This document shows, piece after piece, positions 48,521-62,000 of a DNA stretch of 64,000 nt; the first letter of the stretch is position 1, and every line of letters starts with the position of its first letter. The notes under the pieces were generated by a model. The model did not search any database, was not told the origin of the DNA, and saw only the letters and a program-made list of their open reading frames with translations. The stretch lies in NCBI GenBank assembly GCA_028551475.1, contig CM052358.1, positions 4,032,501 through 4,096,500 on the forward strand. Direction: 5' to 3'. The position numbers were made by a program, and so were the translations under genes. This DNA comes from Casuarina equisetifolia (Eukaryota; Streptophyta; Magnoliopsida; Fagales; Casuarinaceae).

Positions 48521-49591
48521 AATTTACAGAATGTAAATAAAAAGAGGATAATCCTTTGTCGTTGGCGCAAAAGAAAAATGATCAGCTTTTGAGAATGAAG
48601 GACTACAAAATCTATGGCTTTTCTGACTGCATTCCGCTTGGATATTAAACTCAACTCAGTGTTGGAGAGGCGTTAAAGAGCCCATTGTTTTTGCGATTAT
48701 GCTCTCAACAAAGCTAACACCTTTATTCCAAAGCAAACGGTTGAGATAATGGTCCCGTGTAGTAGGGTGTATGCATGGAATTTAGTTGAGTCTTCCATTT
48801 CAAGTTGAAGTATGATTATACACGGCAAGAGGAATGTCGAAAGGACAAACACAGGTGTTTACTTCTCACTGAATTGACTGTGATTGAGTGGAAACAATCA
48901 TATTAGGGTGTTTGAAGTAGTGCCCAAGTGCGCGATTACGTGCAGATCTCTTTTAGTGATCAGTAGCATAATACCTTCGATGTTGGACGAGGCACTGATG
49001 GAGATTGATAATGCTTGCTTTGTTCTCATTCTGTTCATTGGACAACATGTTTTCGGGACGGAGGTGTGCATAACACTTTATGCACCAAGATTGATTACTG
49101 TAAAGGATTTTCATACTTTGACCACTTGGATTAATCCATTGTTCATGTTTTCATTTCCCAGAACTAAAGTTTGAGCTCAAGGAATCAAACTCTTCAAGCA
49201 GAAATTACACAGCACTGTTGTAATCGCATGAAATTCTAATTCTCATTTGTTTTTAGTAAAGGTTTTCCTGGACACGGTTTACTATTAAAAAAATTAAAAA
49301 TTGTCGAATCGACGATCTTCTAAATAATCCCAAGGCAGTAATAGGAGTAAGGCTTTCTCCAGTCAAATAGATAGAAGGACACCTTCAAGACCCAAGTAAA
49401 TGTTGGATACATTCGTTGGTTTCCATTATGTTTTAGTATATATACTGACATCTTGCAAAACCATGATTATGATATATCGTCTTCGAATGCTTGAAAGTTA
49501 TCTGTGCTTGTATTTGCCAAACATCCTCGAGTAGCTTTATGTTGTCCCCCTTTTTGTTCTCGCTCCCCTTTCTGAAATAGTACAACAAGGA
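48521..49591. other. Single-copy intergenic DNA
   Basis: Lies between the end of the duplicated arm and the LEA_2 gene. A 96-codon plus-strand ORF (48884-49174) is unrecognised and has no supporting signal. The 3' UTR of the LEA_2 gene is probably within the last few hundred bases. Confidence 0.5.
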
Positions 49592-52188
49592 TTAAGAAGT
49601 AATTATGCAGCTGCTATTATATACTTGGGTTCGATGTTTCTTATCATATGCCCTATGAAGGACCAGAAGACATTCAGCCTGCTGATGAAACTTAGGTCTG
49701 ATAAGGTTCCAGACAACTCTGAAACTTGAGCTCAATCTCACGCGAATCAGGACTGGCAAACCCTTTCCAGACTCCAGCATGTCCTGCATGCTCCTTCCGG
49801 CACCATACATCGGCTTGCTACTTGTCCCAACGGAGAGTTGGTACAATGTTGAACCACTCTCAGCATACAGCTTCGGACCCTATATAAACCTCATGGTATT
49901 AGAATATATATAGGTTTCATTCTATAAAAGAGAGAAAAAAATCCCTTCATTTTCACGTCACTTACTGTTGACATTGCAAAGGGGAGGCGACCAAAGGACA
50001 TTTCGATCATTGGTGGATGGATGTGAAGACCAAAGACCTTAGATTTATTGTCTATCACTAAATCGATGGAACAATTGCAGGTGAGTATCTTAGTTGCAAC
50101 ACCTGATGTATCCACTCCTTCCCCAAGTACGAATTGGCGAATGCCCGCAATCTGCAACAAGCAGATAGTAAATTCGGAAGGAAGTAAACACCAAACTTGG
50201 TTAGCAAAACTAGCCTGTTATATAGCTTAGGCCTAGTTAAAAACCTAGGTGACTATCGGTCTCTCGGCCTTTTTGTTTTAAGAGGTCGTTTGGGTCACTT
50301 GTTGAGGTATAACATGTGGCAGCTAGCTAGCACCTAGGCCCACTGGAGTCATGAAGCACAAGGCAACTCATGCAGCCTAATTCTGTTTAGGCCCCCAGTT
50401 CGAAACAGCCTAGTCCTTGCTACCTTATGTAATCGGCGAAGAGAACGGGAAAGGACCCGTTTGGGTATAGATTCCCACCCACAGAGAACGAGGGATTAAG
50501 CGTCCGAAGTACCAGTTACTACTGAAGTGTCAAAGATTTAGCTACGTAATTATTCACCTGAACCCTGCTATTCTACTTCAGTAAATATTTGAACCATTTT
50601 ATCAATCTTCTTCAAGTTTTGAACAGTTTTAAAGATGAAAGTTTTGTTTCATCAAAGGAAGATAGCATCAGTTTGACTTGAAGTGAAATGTAATACACAA
50701 GATGCATGTGTAGAAGAACAGCAAGTCTCAAGGACGATGATGCTTTATACTGTTCTAAAGGGCAAACCAAAACCATCATTTTGAAGATAATATTCATTGT
50801 TGTTACTTTATCCATATGATCATTTGGAATAATGCTGAAAACTGGACGTCCTAGTTTTTCCCCCCACTTTTTTGGTTAACTGTATTTTTCACTCAAACCC
50901 CGCTTCCGCCATCGCACCTCCGGATTTTTGGGGTTTTTTTGTCTGTTTTGGATGAATTAAGAAATGACTTGTCCTCCCTCGGACCAGTTTCGACACGACA
51001 TATTAGAGTAATATTTATCTTCCCTACCTCCGAGGTAGAGTCTGATGCTTTCCATAAGAACCCTTTTTAGTCTTCAAGTGGGAGAAAAAAGCTTATGAAC
51101 ACAATTATTAATAGCACTTCCTACAAAAATGTGTCAAAATTCCTAACAACGAAAATCAAATAAATAAAGTAGTAGAATTAGATTGAGAACACGGAAAAAA
51201 AAAAAGTATCAAAGCTTTTAGAACAAAACAGCCATGAATTTATCATTTAACAAGCCATATAAGAGCAAAAACATGGCAAGAATCTACGAGTTTAGAAGTT
51301 CATTTTCTTTGGCATGAATAAACTATTTCGAAAGATTGAATAATGGGTGAAGTAGGTTGGTGATTAAAGCTGTAAAAAGTAAAAGTTTTATAACAATCTG
51401 AGTATGTCATTTAAGGTTGTAATTTATGATATCTAGAACAAAAGAAATAGAAGAAGTTTTCAAAGTCTAAAAATACTACCATTGTTGTCAAAATATACTT
51501 GGACCTCCATTTTGCCTATACATGAAGTCGATCTAGCTCTAAGTAGTTATCAGTTTCCCGAGTCGTAAATGCAGAGAGCCATAATCGGAAAAAATTCTCA
51601 TCGTGGAGAGAGAGAGAGAGAGAGTAGTACCTTAACGGACACCTTGGGTGGTGGGGGCTTAGTAGCAAGGTAGAAGACAATCAATGCAACTGTCAGGCTT
51701 ACCACTACCCTCCAACATATTTGCAAGGAAATCCACACGCATGAATCAGAATTGCGGTAGGTACAGTACCTTCTCCAGAACCCTCTTTTTCTGCTATAAT
51801 ATTCCTCGTCAGCGAACTCATCCTCGTTAACGTCATCGTCACCAACCTCGCCATCAACGATGATCAGACGGTTCTCACCATTCTCGGTCCCCGTTCCGTG
51901 ACTTTGAACATCATAAGCAACCTTCTTTTCATGCAAGAATGAGTTGTTCGATCCACGGGAGGATGAGTAGCGCGAGAGAGTGTAGCGCGAGGCTTCAAAG
52001 TGGTTAGGATTTGCTGGGTTGGTGAGGAAGGTTTCAGAGCGGAGTGGGGAATGGAATGCGGACTCGTTGTTTCGGATTTCCCCACTGTTGGCGTGGGAGA
52101 GAGTGGAAGGACTTTGGACGTAGTATGGACAAGGGTAAGAACGAAATAGAGCTTCATGGTCTTCAACACCATCCATTCTAGAGATCAA
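49592..52188 (-). CDS. LEA_2-family (hydroxyproline-rich glycoprotein-like) membrane protein
   Basis: Three exons: 51631-52188, 49966-50151 and 49592-49879, all GT/AG and in phase 0, giving 343 aa (339 from the second ATG, MDGVEDHE, which may be the true start). The N-terminus carries the family motif YYVQSPSTLSHANSGE and a Ser-rich stretch with FHSPLRSE. An acidic patch (GDDDVNEDEFADEEYY), a basic stop-transfer segment (RKRGFWRRY) and one membrane span (about residues 152-178, ending FYLATKPPPPK) follow. The rest is the LEA_2 ectodomain, with GVRQF-like GIRQFVLGEGVD, HIHPPMIEMSFGRLPFA, YGAGRSMQDMLESGKGLPV and a CLLVLHRAYDKK end. It resembles Arabidopsis LEA hydroxyproline-rich proteins of the At1g45688/At2g41990 type, of unknown biochemical role. 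The 5' UTR has a (GA)n run at 52206-52225. Intron 1 is 1479 bp. Confidence 0.92.
50240..50515. other. GC-richer block in LEA_2 intron 1, possible old insertion
   Basis: This stretch (GGTCTCTCGGCC ... GGACCCGTTTGGG ... ACAGAGAACGAGGG) is compositionally unlike the AT-rich intron around it. I found no terminal repeats or coding signal. Confidence 0.3.
51606..51625. repeat. (GA)n just inside LEA_2 intron 1
   Basis: About ten GA units lie a few bases from the exon 1 donor (51629-51630). On the sense strand this is a pyrimidine run right after GTACTA. Confidence 0.9.
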
Positions 52189-55100
52189 CTACAAAGAAGA
52201 GAGGAAGAGAGAGAGAGAGAGAGAGTTAGAGAGTTTTCTGACATGGGAAAGGTACTAGGTAGGGTTTTTAAACTGGATGTGGAAGGTCGCTTTTTTAACA
52301 GGATGATGGCTTGGCCCGAGACTTTAGCCATTTAGAGCCAAATCTTGATAGCAGACGCTTTTCTAGTGCTATTTAACTTTAGAAGCCCGTTAAAATGCTT
52401 ATTAGATATAGATTCTTTCACGTAAGAAAGATATTGAAAACAATTAAAAATCTAGTACAAGATTAGAAGATATAAAATTTCATCCATTTTGTTATTGTGA
52501 ATAGTGTTAACTTAGGAATATGTTATTAGTTTGATCTCACACAATTAACCGTTATGGTTTCTAATTTTACTCAACCAAAAAAGAACGGAAAAATTATGGC
52601 TAAACCCTAAATCCTAAGTCCTTGAAATAAGTGGTGATTTATTGGGTCAAAAGGATGGATGAATTATAGCTAACCAATAAATTAACATCCTTGAATTATT
52701 AGAATTTCTTTGTTCTCTTGAAAGCAGAAAATTCCCACCTCCCAAGTACATAACTAGCTTATTTGGCCAAGCCGAGCCGGGCTGAAAGATACTTGAAAGT
52801 CTAATCCGATGGTTACGGAAATGTCTCTCATCCCAAGAGAAACTTGCATATGCTTTACACCGAAATGCCTCTTTTTGCGTCCGAGAAATGATAGCGAAGC
52901 AAGCACGCTTTAGAAATTCTTATCCTTCTTTTGATTTATTTCAATTTTAAAAGAGTCACATGTGAGGCAAAAGGCGCTTTAGCGTTGATTTGTGCAAGTG
53001 CTTAACCTTCTTCGTATCTTGGCCTCAGTAATTAATTCTTAAAGTTCCCCATGGGGATTATATCAGACTGTCTTTAAGAGAACGGCTTAACTTACTACTG
53101 CATTGATGCGATTACCGCATAGATATCAAAGTATTAGCTTGTTTGATCAAATCAATGGCATATCCTAGAAAGCTTACTTCTTTTGAAAACAAGATTGTAA
53201 GGCAGAGAAATACTTCTACATAAAAGGAATTGATAATGTAAGATGCAAGCCGAATTTCAACATCCTTATAAAGCGTCTTTAACGTTGTGTGTATCAATTT
53301 TCCATTTGGCTCCACCCAACAGATCTTATAGGAGGTTTTATTAGCAATAATGTGCTACAAACAAAGATTAAATTACACGATGCTTTTGGACCGAGAGCTA
53401 TTAATGAGCAGCAGCGGTGCAACCTGATTAGAATATTGCTTGCTTTTGAAGAGAGGTGATGGATTGAAATATAAGGGTGACCATACGCGGTCATGATTAA
53501 AGGTAACAGTGACAACATTGGGAACTAATCTAATAGAAATATATAGCTTTCGCGTTAATGCCAAGAGACATTATGAGTTGCACTTCTCACGACCATCATC
53601 ACCAAATGTGTTCCCTTTCTTACTCCGGAATTGGGTCTTGGATCGGGGCCAGTTGTAATTACCATTCCACTCTGACATGGGTCCTTCAGAAAAAGCATTA
53701 AAAAGTAAACGTCCCACGCCTGTACTACAGTTCAACACCTTCCATTAGAAAGGGACTTTTGAACTTCAGCTTGAGAGATTAAGTTAGTTTTTACTATTTA
53801 AGCTGTCAATAGGGGAGAAGATTAGCACAGAAATATACGGTCAAAAATGGTTTTTGTTCCTATATATATTAGGCACACATCTAAACTCAAGCACTCTCAG
53901 ATTTCAAACTCCTAACATATCAGGAACTTTGCTAACTTACCACTAAATTAATAAGTGATCAAATTTTTGTTCCTTCAGAAAAAAAAAAAACTGAAAGATA
54001 ACGGAAAAACTGTTAGTTGTGCACCATTTGAAATCTTGGATGCTATAATTCATTGACAATTATTTTGTTGGTTTGCTAAAAGATGGGAAGCATATTGTAA
54101 CGGGCAACGAACAAATAAAAGCTTGAGATATGGGAGTGAACTGGGCCGTAAAATGGATTTGACTTGTATTACGCAAACCCTGCCCGGCTGTTCCCCTCTT
54201 GGCGAGCATTTTCAGTGCTTCAATCCTCACCTTTATCTTTCCTTTTGCGTTTTCTTTGCCCTTTTGTATAACAACATAATGTGTTTTTCTGGAGACCATT
54301 TCGAAAGGTGGGCTTTAAGAGAAGTACTAGTTAAGTTGCAGAGAGGATCCATTTGTAGGTCAGCGCTATACGTGTATGGAAGAGTAGAGGAAGTGATAAC
54401 GATATGACAGCTTTAAACATGATGGTGAAGTATGCTATCTTGGTGAGCCATAATAGACTCCATTCATCGATTTGAAAGTTCCCCGATCGATTTGTAAAAC
54501 CGATGGTTAACGAGAATATTGTCATCAGAATGCTGGTTGTGAAAGCCATTTAAAAGAGACACCACCAAATATACATAAATCTTGAAGTAGAACAGAAGCT
54601 TCCAAAAGGTATATAAATAGTTCTTTTTCAACAAATACATGTTCTTTGTAAACTTTCACATTAAAAGATGAGATCATTGGAAAGAGAGAGGTGTACAAGG
54701 CTTATAAGGTATTTCATAAGTGTTAATCTTTTCAATATAGGACTGAGTGTCCAATATTTTTCCACAGTTCAAGCTTAGTCTTATTTGTCAACAAATGACT
54801 AGCTTGATTTGGCTTACACAAAAGAATGCCCAACTTTAATACCATCTTGAAGGCTAAGTTCACATCTTCTTAAAAGGCTTTGTTAGAGAGATGAGTGTAT
54901 AATGCTTATAAGGCACCTCATAGATATTAATTTTTCCAGTGTAAGACTAAGTGTCAAGCTCTAAAACTCCGGAGATTTTAAGCAGAACCTGATACGCATG
55001 TTCTCCAACACCATTTTGTACCTAATATCAAAGAAGAAAGAAACAGCAAATCGTTCTCTTTGTAGAAAATGTTTGTTCTTTCGTGGAAATGATGGTAAAG

Positions 55101-56893
55101 TGGTTTTCTTAGTACGACATCAAGTTATTAACATGTACTTGTAAAGTGGCTATATGATCTATCTGTATAAACAATTTGCACAGATTGAAATGTACGTAAA
55201 AATGCACATGCACGAGATATTATATATCTGTTATGCAACAGCTAATTAAGGGCAGTGGAAATCTTCTTTTATTACTGTTCGGTGCAAGGTAACCACTCTT
55301 CTTTTGCTGCCAAATGCACTAACAGAAGAAAAAAACATTAATTTCTTGTTCCACCAAACGCATGGGACCTAGGCAGGGCGGCTAAAGGCTCATGTAGATC
55401 AATGATAACCTCAAAATAGATCTTAAACAATCAACTTATGCAGGGCTGCCTTTACATTCCAAATTAAGTGATCGTTCTTTTACATTCCAAATATAGCGAT
55501 CGTTCTTTTCCATCACAGTTGTTTTGTGTAATTAAGAAATGATTAGATTAAACCCAAGGAAGCAAAACTATACTCTGACGCATCCCACGAGTAATGGTGA
55601 AAAAGAGGAGGAAAATCTGTTTAACAATTGATATTGCAGGAGAAAGACTGTAACCATGGGTAGTTATGTACGTAAATAATCGTAGGAAAATCCTAAGAGG
55701 GGGAGAACCAGCCATTTTCATGAAAGAAAAGGAACAGACGTAAGGTGTATACTTTAACCCTGATTTAAAGCATAATCTCATGGTAGACTTTTGATGCTTT
55801 GAACATTTCTGAAAAATACAAGGGTTTTTACCAATAGACTAATGGCGTGGTTAGTTATTGGCTGCCTAAGATTTAGATCCGGAGTCTAATACCCCTTATT
55901 TATCCAACGAATAAAATAAAATAAAATAAAATAAAAGACAAGGGTTTTTGCTCTTGCTAAATTCTAAAGATTGCTACAAAGAACATGAATCTGATAGCCA
56001 ATTCAAGAAGGCATTTGCCATTATTCCTGAGTCTGGCAGAGTGTGTCCTCCCAACTAAAAACAAGTGCCCAAATGAAGGAAGAAAGAAGCTAAAAAGGGC
56101 AAACTCCAAGGAGTCCTCCCCTCTTGCTCAAAAAAAAAAAAAAAAAGGTTACACATTATGAGAGCGAGCTTGCAAAAGAGATCGTGGTTGAAAGGTTTCC
56201 CCAACTAGCCAATTAAAGGAGAACGCAAGTACATTATGATTTTCAATACCAAGCAAGGTTGCCAAAACACAGTCTGGTCATGTGCGCACATGTTGGTATT
56301 GTCCATAAGATGAATAGAAAACTGTATTCGTACTTGTTTAACAAAACATGTGTACAGAATCAATAGACATTTCTAGTTTGCCTTTTATTAGAATGAGTAG
56401 CAAAGTATTACATCCTTTCTTTCACATAAAACAACTTGATGTACCTTCAAATTATTTCTTTTGTACACAAAACTACGTCTTCTCAACTAATCTTTATTCG
56501 CCTCCCTATTGCTATACGTCTATTCACATTTCTCTTCATTAATGCATGGGGACGACGATTATTGCACCGATCTTTTCCCGCAAGTCGACCAAATTGCCTC
56601 ACAAGGAAACTGAAATACATACAATAAACTCCTCGCCATTCTAATATCCATCTTTCAAATCTTATTGCAGACCTATCTGAGACCACGGAACAATGGTGGT
56701 AAGGGTCTAAAAGAAACAAGGTATTGGTGGAACAAAAAGAAGAAAGCAGGATAATGGGTCTATTTGATTTTTTTGGTTTTGAAAGTAACAATGTTTCCCC
56801 AGAAATTCCTAGGGTATGTCTTTGGCTGGTTTTGAGAGAGGGAGGAAGAGGGGGAGAAAAACTGAGAATCATCAAGGGTGGGCTTTATTCACC
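52189..56893. other. Intergenic between LEA_2 and MYB genes
   Basis: The LEA_2 promoter and 5' UTR lie at the left end, with (GA)n at 52206-52225. Two diverged direct repeats (54677-54770 and 54893-54960) share CTTATAAGG, a CTCATA/TTCATA block and GACT(G/A)AGTGTC. A five-unit AAAAT microsatellite lies at 55911-55936 and a poly-A run near 56131-56147. The MYB 3' UTR is probably just below 56894. No additional gene was found. Confidence 0.55.
55911..55936. repeat. (ATAAA)5 microsatellite
   Basis: Five uninterrupted ATAAA units. Confidence 0.9.
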
Positions 56894-59056
56894 TTAGAAA
56901 TCAGGGAAAGGAAAGGAGGATAAGTCTTGCATTAAACCCTCAAAGTCCCATTCTCCCATCTTTAAGTTTTCTCCTTGTGCATGGTTTCCAAACCCAAACA
57001 CGTTTTCGACTTTAAAGTTCTCAGTATTGACGAAGCAACCATTATTGAAGTGGTTGTGATTGCTTTTCACATCTACCGGAGCATTATTTTCTTCAATGCT
57101 TCTACTCTCTAGCGGAGGAAGAGAAACGTCCCTTTCTAACTCTATACTATTAGGCTCTAAGACCCCATAGTTTCCATAAAATCCAAACTCCCCCGTACCA
57201 ACTTGAGCTAAGCCCGTAGGCATATTGAATAACCCGGCTGCACCAGTCATGTCATACCGGTTATCGAGCAAGGAAATGGGGTCAAACCGGCAGCCTATGG
57301 CAAAATTTTGCTTGGACGTCGATGATGAGGAAAATGCGTCCATACGCATATTCATTATGTCAAGATCATGCATAGGCATGACACCTCCTGCGACATCTCT
57401 ATGCTCTGACGCATCACTTTCGTTTGGTGAGGGTGCAGAGTTGTTATTTTTCAACCTTTTCTTCAGAGTGGAATTCCAGAAGTTCTTAATCTCGTTGTCT
57501 GTCCGTCCTGGAAGGCGTGCCGCAATCTGAGACCACCTGAATCATATGAAGGAACAAAGATGAGAAAATGATAAACTATATAAGCTCCACTAATACACTA
57601 TCTCTACAATTTCGGACATGCATGGCTTTCCGTCAATGATGCTTGATTCACTAAGGTTTACAAAGAAACAGCTAAACTTTTAAAGATAGACTAAGTAGAA
57701 GGTTGCCGAGTTCTAGACCACCAAAATTAGTTGATGAAGTACCATATGTTTATCTGCGTAAACTGCAGGAAAAGAGGCGGAATTCAGAGAAAAGGAGATA
57801 CGCTGCGAAATTCAAAACCTTTTTTTCCTGATAGTCTAAAAGCTTTACTTGGTCGAGATCTGACTAATGAAAAACTTCTTGAAACACGCCTCTAGGCTAG
57901 ATGATGAAGCCTCAGAGGCTTGCATGGTAGTAAAGGCTCGGATTCATAAATTCTGGCCACCCAAACCCCTCTCCAAACAAAAGAGAAAAAACAGAAAAGA
58001 AATAGAAGACAACAGTAACAGAAAAGGAAAAACAAGATCCACATTTACCTAATACTTCGTAAAAAATGTTTGTTAAAGGTGACTTAAAATTCGAAGAGGG
58101 GGACAGACAGAATTTGATCAAGGTTTTGGCTATAAGTTTGTGGTTCTTATCGAGCTTATGTTCAAGAAAGCATATCAAGCAATCAAGTAAAAACCTCACT
58201 AGAAGCAAGCTTAAGAAGGACAAATACAAAGATCCTTCTGTAGTTCCACCCTTTGTTGGACGAGTTCTAGATTTGATCCATTCATTTAGGAGAGCGCCTT
58301 TTTATTTCCTTGGCAACATGTGAACCTAAGATCCGTCCTATCCCTCATTAACAAGACTCAAAACAGAACTAGCTTTTGAATGCTGTTATCCATTGACAGA
58401 AGACGATTATATATTTCCCATCTATAATTTTTGCAAGAGCGATAGCAAATGCAGTGGACATTATGTGGAAAAAGACACTGAGTGCATTGCTGAGGAAAGA
58501 AAGAAGCAGAAGAAAAGAAATCAGGAGTGCGTGATATTCAACCTTACTCTATATCAGACCTCTGTATACTATGCGACTGCAAGTTCTGTGGAACCGCTAC
58601 ATACTGTATGAGATTTTGGAACTTATATTACATTTGAACTGTTTTTTATGTAAAATTTTTTTCTTTAGCCATTGCTTCGCTTGTTATTGCTGCAACTAAT
58701 GCATGGTTAGTTTGATCATGAAGAAAATCGAAACATAATGCTTGCATCTAATCAATGCACTCGAACCTGTTGCCGAGAATTGAATGCAAATGGATGATAA
58801 GCTCTTCCTCTTGGAGCGAGAATGCACCGCGCTTGAGGTCAGGTCTCAAGTAATTGATCCAACGAAGACGACAACTTTTCCCACACCTCTGGAGACCGGC
58901 GTTTCTGGCAATATCACTCCAACATCCCTGTCCATTGGTCAACATGTACCTCATGAGCTTCTCATCTTCCTCCGGTGACCACAAGCCCTTCCTGAGCTTG
59001 CTCTTGCTAGTGTTATTGATTACTCTCTCTTTTGTCATAGGATCCGGCTTCCTCAT
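56894..59056 (-). CDS. R2R3-MYB transcription factor, MYB46/MYB83 type
   Basis: Two exons, 58767-59056 and 56894-57536 (GT/AG, phase 2), encode 310 aa. R2 spans about residues 23-73 with Trp26, Trp46 and Trp66 ([35 protein letters not shown]). R3 follows with Phe79 in place of the first Trp, then Trp98 and Trp117 ([23 protein letters not shown]). The intron splits the Arg codon before Trp98. The C-terminus [18 protein letters not shown] and the domain sequence match the MYB46/MYB83 clade, master activators of secondary-wall cellulose, xylan and lignin genes that bind AC-rich SMRE/M46RE sites. There is no intron between R2 and R3, although many R2R3-MYB genes have one there. Residue 81 is Leu in SLQEEEL, where I expect Pro (SPQEEEL). 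The single intron is 1230 bp. The assignment rests on recalled family sequence. Confidence 0.93.
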
Positions 59057-62000
59057 TGCTTGTCGCAGATTGCTATGGTTAAGGCCTCAAGCCTTTATTC
59101 TGTTTAAGTGGATCGATCAGGACCCTAGAGAAAGAAATATATGCATATCATGTATGTAGGAACAAGAGGGAAGGCTTTATGGAGTGGAAATGGTGATGAT
59201 GATGGCGATGGTTGTGGGTTTGCTTAAAATATGCATATGAAGCATGAAAGAGATTGGGAGAGAGAAAGAGAGAAGGATTATGTTAGTTGGTTAATGGGTG
59301 GAGTGGAAAACGGATTGGAGGGGGACCTCCTTGAGAGAAAAACAAAGCAGAGAGAGGGACGGTTGGTCTTCTTGTCTTTGACTCTATTCTGGTCTTTTTC
59401 GATGCATTTTTCTTCACTCACAAGGTAATCATCATCTTTGTCTATGAGAAAGCTACATTTTTGCTTCCACTTCACATAATAATCTTCTCTCTCTACCTAC
59501 ACGTGAATTTGAAGTATAAACCTACAGCATTAAAAACACTAGACATAGAGAAAAAGAAGTACAAAAGGTACTTTTGGTACATTTCTTGCGGTGGCAAAAG
59601 ATTGCACTTATTTTCAGCAATAAAGTGCTGCATGTACAACATATGTGATCCATTTTTAATCCTTTTAAATTGTTTAATCCTTGCATGACCCCTTAATCGT
59701 CTAACAACCAAGCATGATCCACACGCGAATGAAAGTGTTGTGCATTTGACATGTGCACTTTTGTCTATTGCTTGTTTTGGATTCAGTGCGCTGGCTCTCT
59801 AAAAATTACTTTAACTAAGAGAGTTGCACAACCATAAAAGTAGAAAAATTTAAGATGTACCATCCCCGTACTTTATTTAAGATCCGAGTTTATAGTCACT
59901 TCAAATTCTAGATTAACAACAAAGTGGTTTGATTATACATCCAAACCTTCTCATATGAAACTCATGAGAATTGGATTACCATTAGAAAGGACCACAACTC
60001 AACCACGGCCATAACTCAAAATGTCCAATTATCACGGTTGGATCATATGCCCAACCATATCTAAGCATGGGGCTTGCTTAGTCAATGATGGTTGAGTAAG
60101 AATCTAACTACTGTAACAATTCAATTATAATCGTCGTGTTACCTAACCATTATAGTTCAACAAACTAATATCCCATGAGGAGCTTTGACTAAATATCCCT
60201 TGCCTCTAATTTTATTTTTTAAGAAAATGCAAAATTTTTTATTATCATTTTTATAATTTTTAACAAAAGGAGTTCAATTAACTAGATCATACTTGACCAA
60301 TTGCTATGTTCTTTTGTTGCGAGATGTGAAAGGGATATTAAGATGATTGACCAAATGAATAGATGTGTAGGTATGTTGAATGTAAAATCAAACGTAGGAC
60401 ATCTACATAATAATGGTCATATTTCCTTCTATTACAAGCATCTCCACTTAATTACTTGTTTTTAAAGGTTCAAGTGCTTATCCATACACGTATAGGGCTG
60501 TCCACTACCGTGATTGAATGCTTTGGATTTAAAACTTCCCCTAACTCTGTCGCTTTATTCCATTTCCGTTAGATCCTTAAGTTTCTTGCTATCTAACATT
60601 GCCACTCTGGTTGAATGCTTTCAAGTACTCCAATAATGGCTGATTCTGCACGAACTTTGTCCTGATATTTTCCCAAGTAGCATGCCTAACATTTGAAAGG
60701 CCAAAATACAATGTCAGGGATCTCTGCACATGACAAGGCAAAAGCCTTCCTTGAAAAAGATTAGTCCCTTCCACTACATCGCAGTAAATAACTCTAAGAT
60801 TGGTCAGTGGTGCTCTTCGGATAACTATTCATGGAAACAAGAGCCGTTTCCAGACTTATTCCCAAACGCTTTTCACATCAGGGATTCAAATATAATATAG
60901 CCCAGAGCTTTCCGTCTCGCATGAGCTGTCATGCTAACCTTCTTGAAGAATCTCCATTTCTTTACCTAACCTTTCTCCTGACAGATATCATGCAAGAACC
61001 TCTCAGCATTCTTCATTCGTAGGCCAAGCCAAAGCATAGTTTAAAGGCTTAAGTCAATTACGGAGTTTTCCAGTTGAATCCAGCTATTTAAATCTTTGTT
61101 TCTGTGTGCCAATAGGGACTGACGCAGTTTTCTAGGAAAAAGTGAGTGAAAACTCTCAAGCTACTCAACTGTGTCAAAAGCAATTTTCTGTCTATCCACA
61201 GGTGTCCTCCAAATATCTGCTACATGCCGAGAAGCCTGTTCCAAGCAACATTCTACTTGGTTAGAAAGACAAGAAAAAACAACTAAGCCAGATTCATTTT
61301 TACACTTTGTAGTAGAATAATGTCGAAGTATCAACTCAGAATCTGCGGACGACGTGGCGGGAAAAGCAGTAATTTTCTAGAGCTTCAACATATTATAACG
61401 TTGTCAGAAAAAAAAAAAAAAAAACAAGGACCGTAGAACAAGAAGAGGCCCATCAGGTTTCCAGAAAAAAGGCGAGAACGATGTCACCGGTTTATGGAGT
61501 TTCACCTACTAAATGAAAAGAAGGGGCATGACCAACCATCAAGAGCAGTCAGCTGCATGGTTCTGAAATCTCCCTGTAATGAACGGCTTCCGCATGTTAG
61601 TGTTTTCATTCCGGTTTCTTCCGCATATCCACTTGATCTTCAAAGCCAATTCTGGATTTGCTAGGTTGTAGAGGACACAGCACATGAAAGGGTCAATAAT
61701 CTAAATGTGTCATACAAATTGTGAATTAGTTTCTTGGTCTTCCAATGTTCAATCCAGGAGTCCAGTTTAACTTTATCCAGAAATAGCAACGAGTTGGATA
61801 AGATGCATCATTTCTTTCCAGTGAACGTTTTAATATTGTGACATAGTTTCCAGTTCTGTCCCAAAAGGGATGATAACATCTTTCTAGTTGGTTCTAAGTT
61901 TATGAAATTCGTGGAAAGTGAAATCGTACTTGTTCAATTTCTTATATGATCTTCACTTTACTTTTCAGAAAGTAAGATTCTGAATAAAAGTTAGGCCGCT

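Noticed and set aside
49891..50160. 89-codon ORF as a separate gene
   Set aside because: It is exon 2 of the LEA_2 gene plus flanking intron sequence.
51864..52172. 102-codon minus-strand ORF in a second frame
   Set aside because: It is a shadow of LEA_2 exon 1, whose own frame carries the family motifs.
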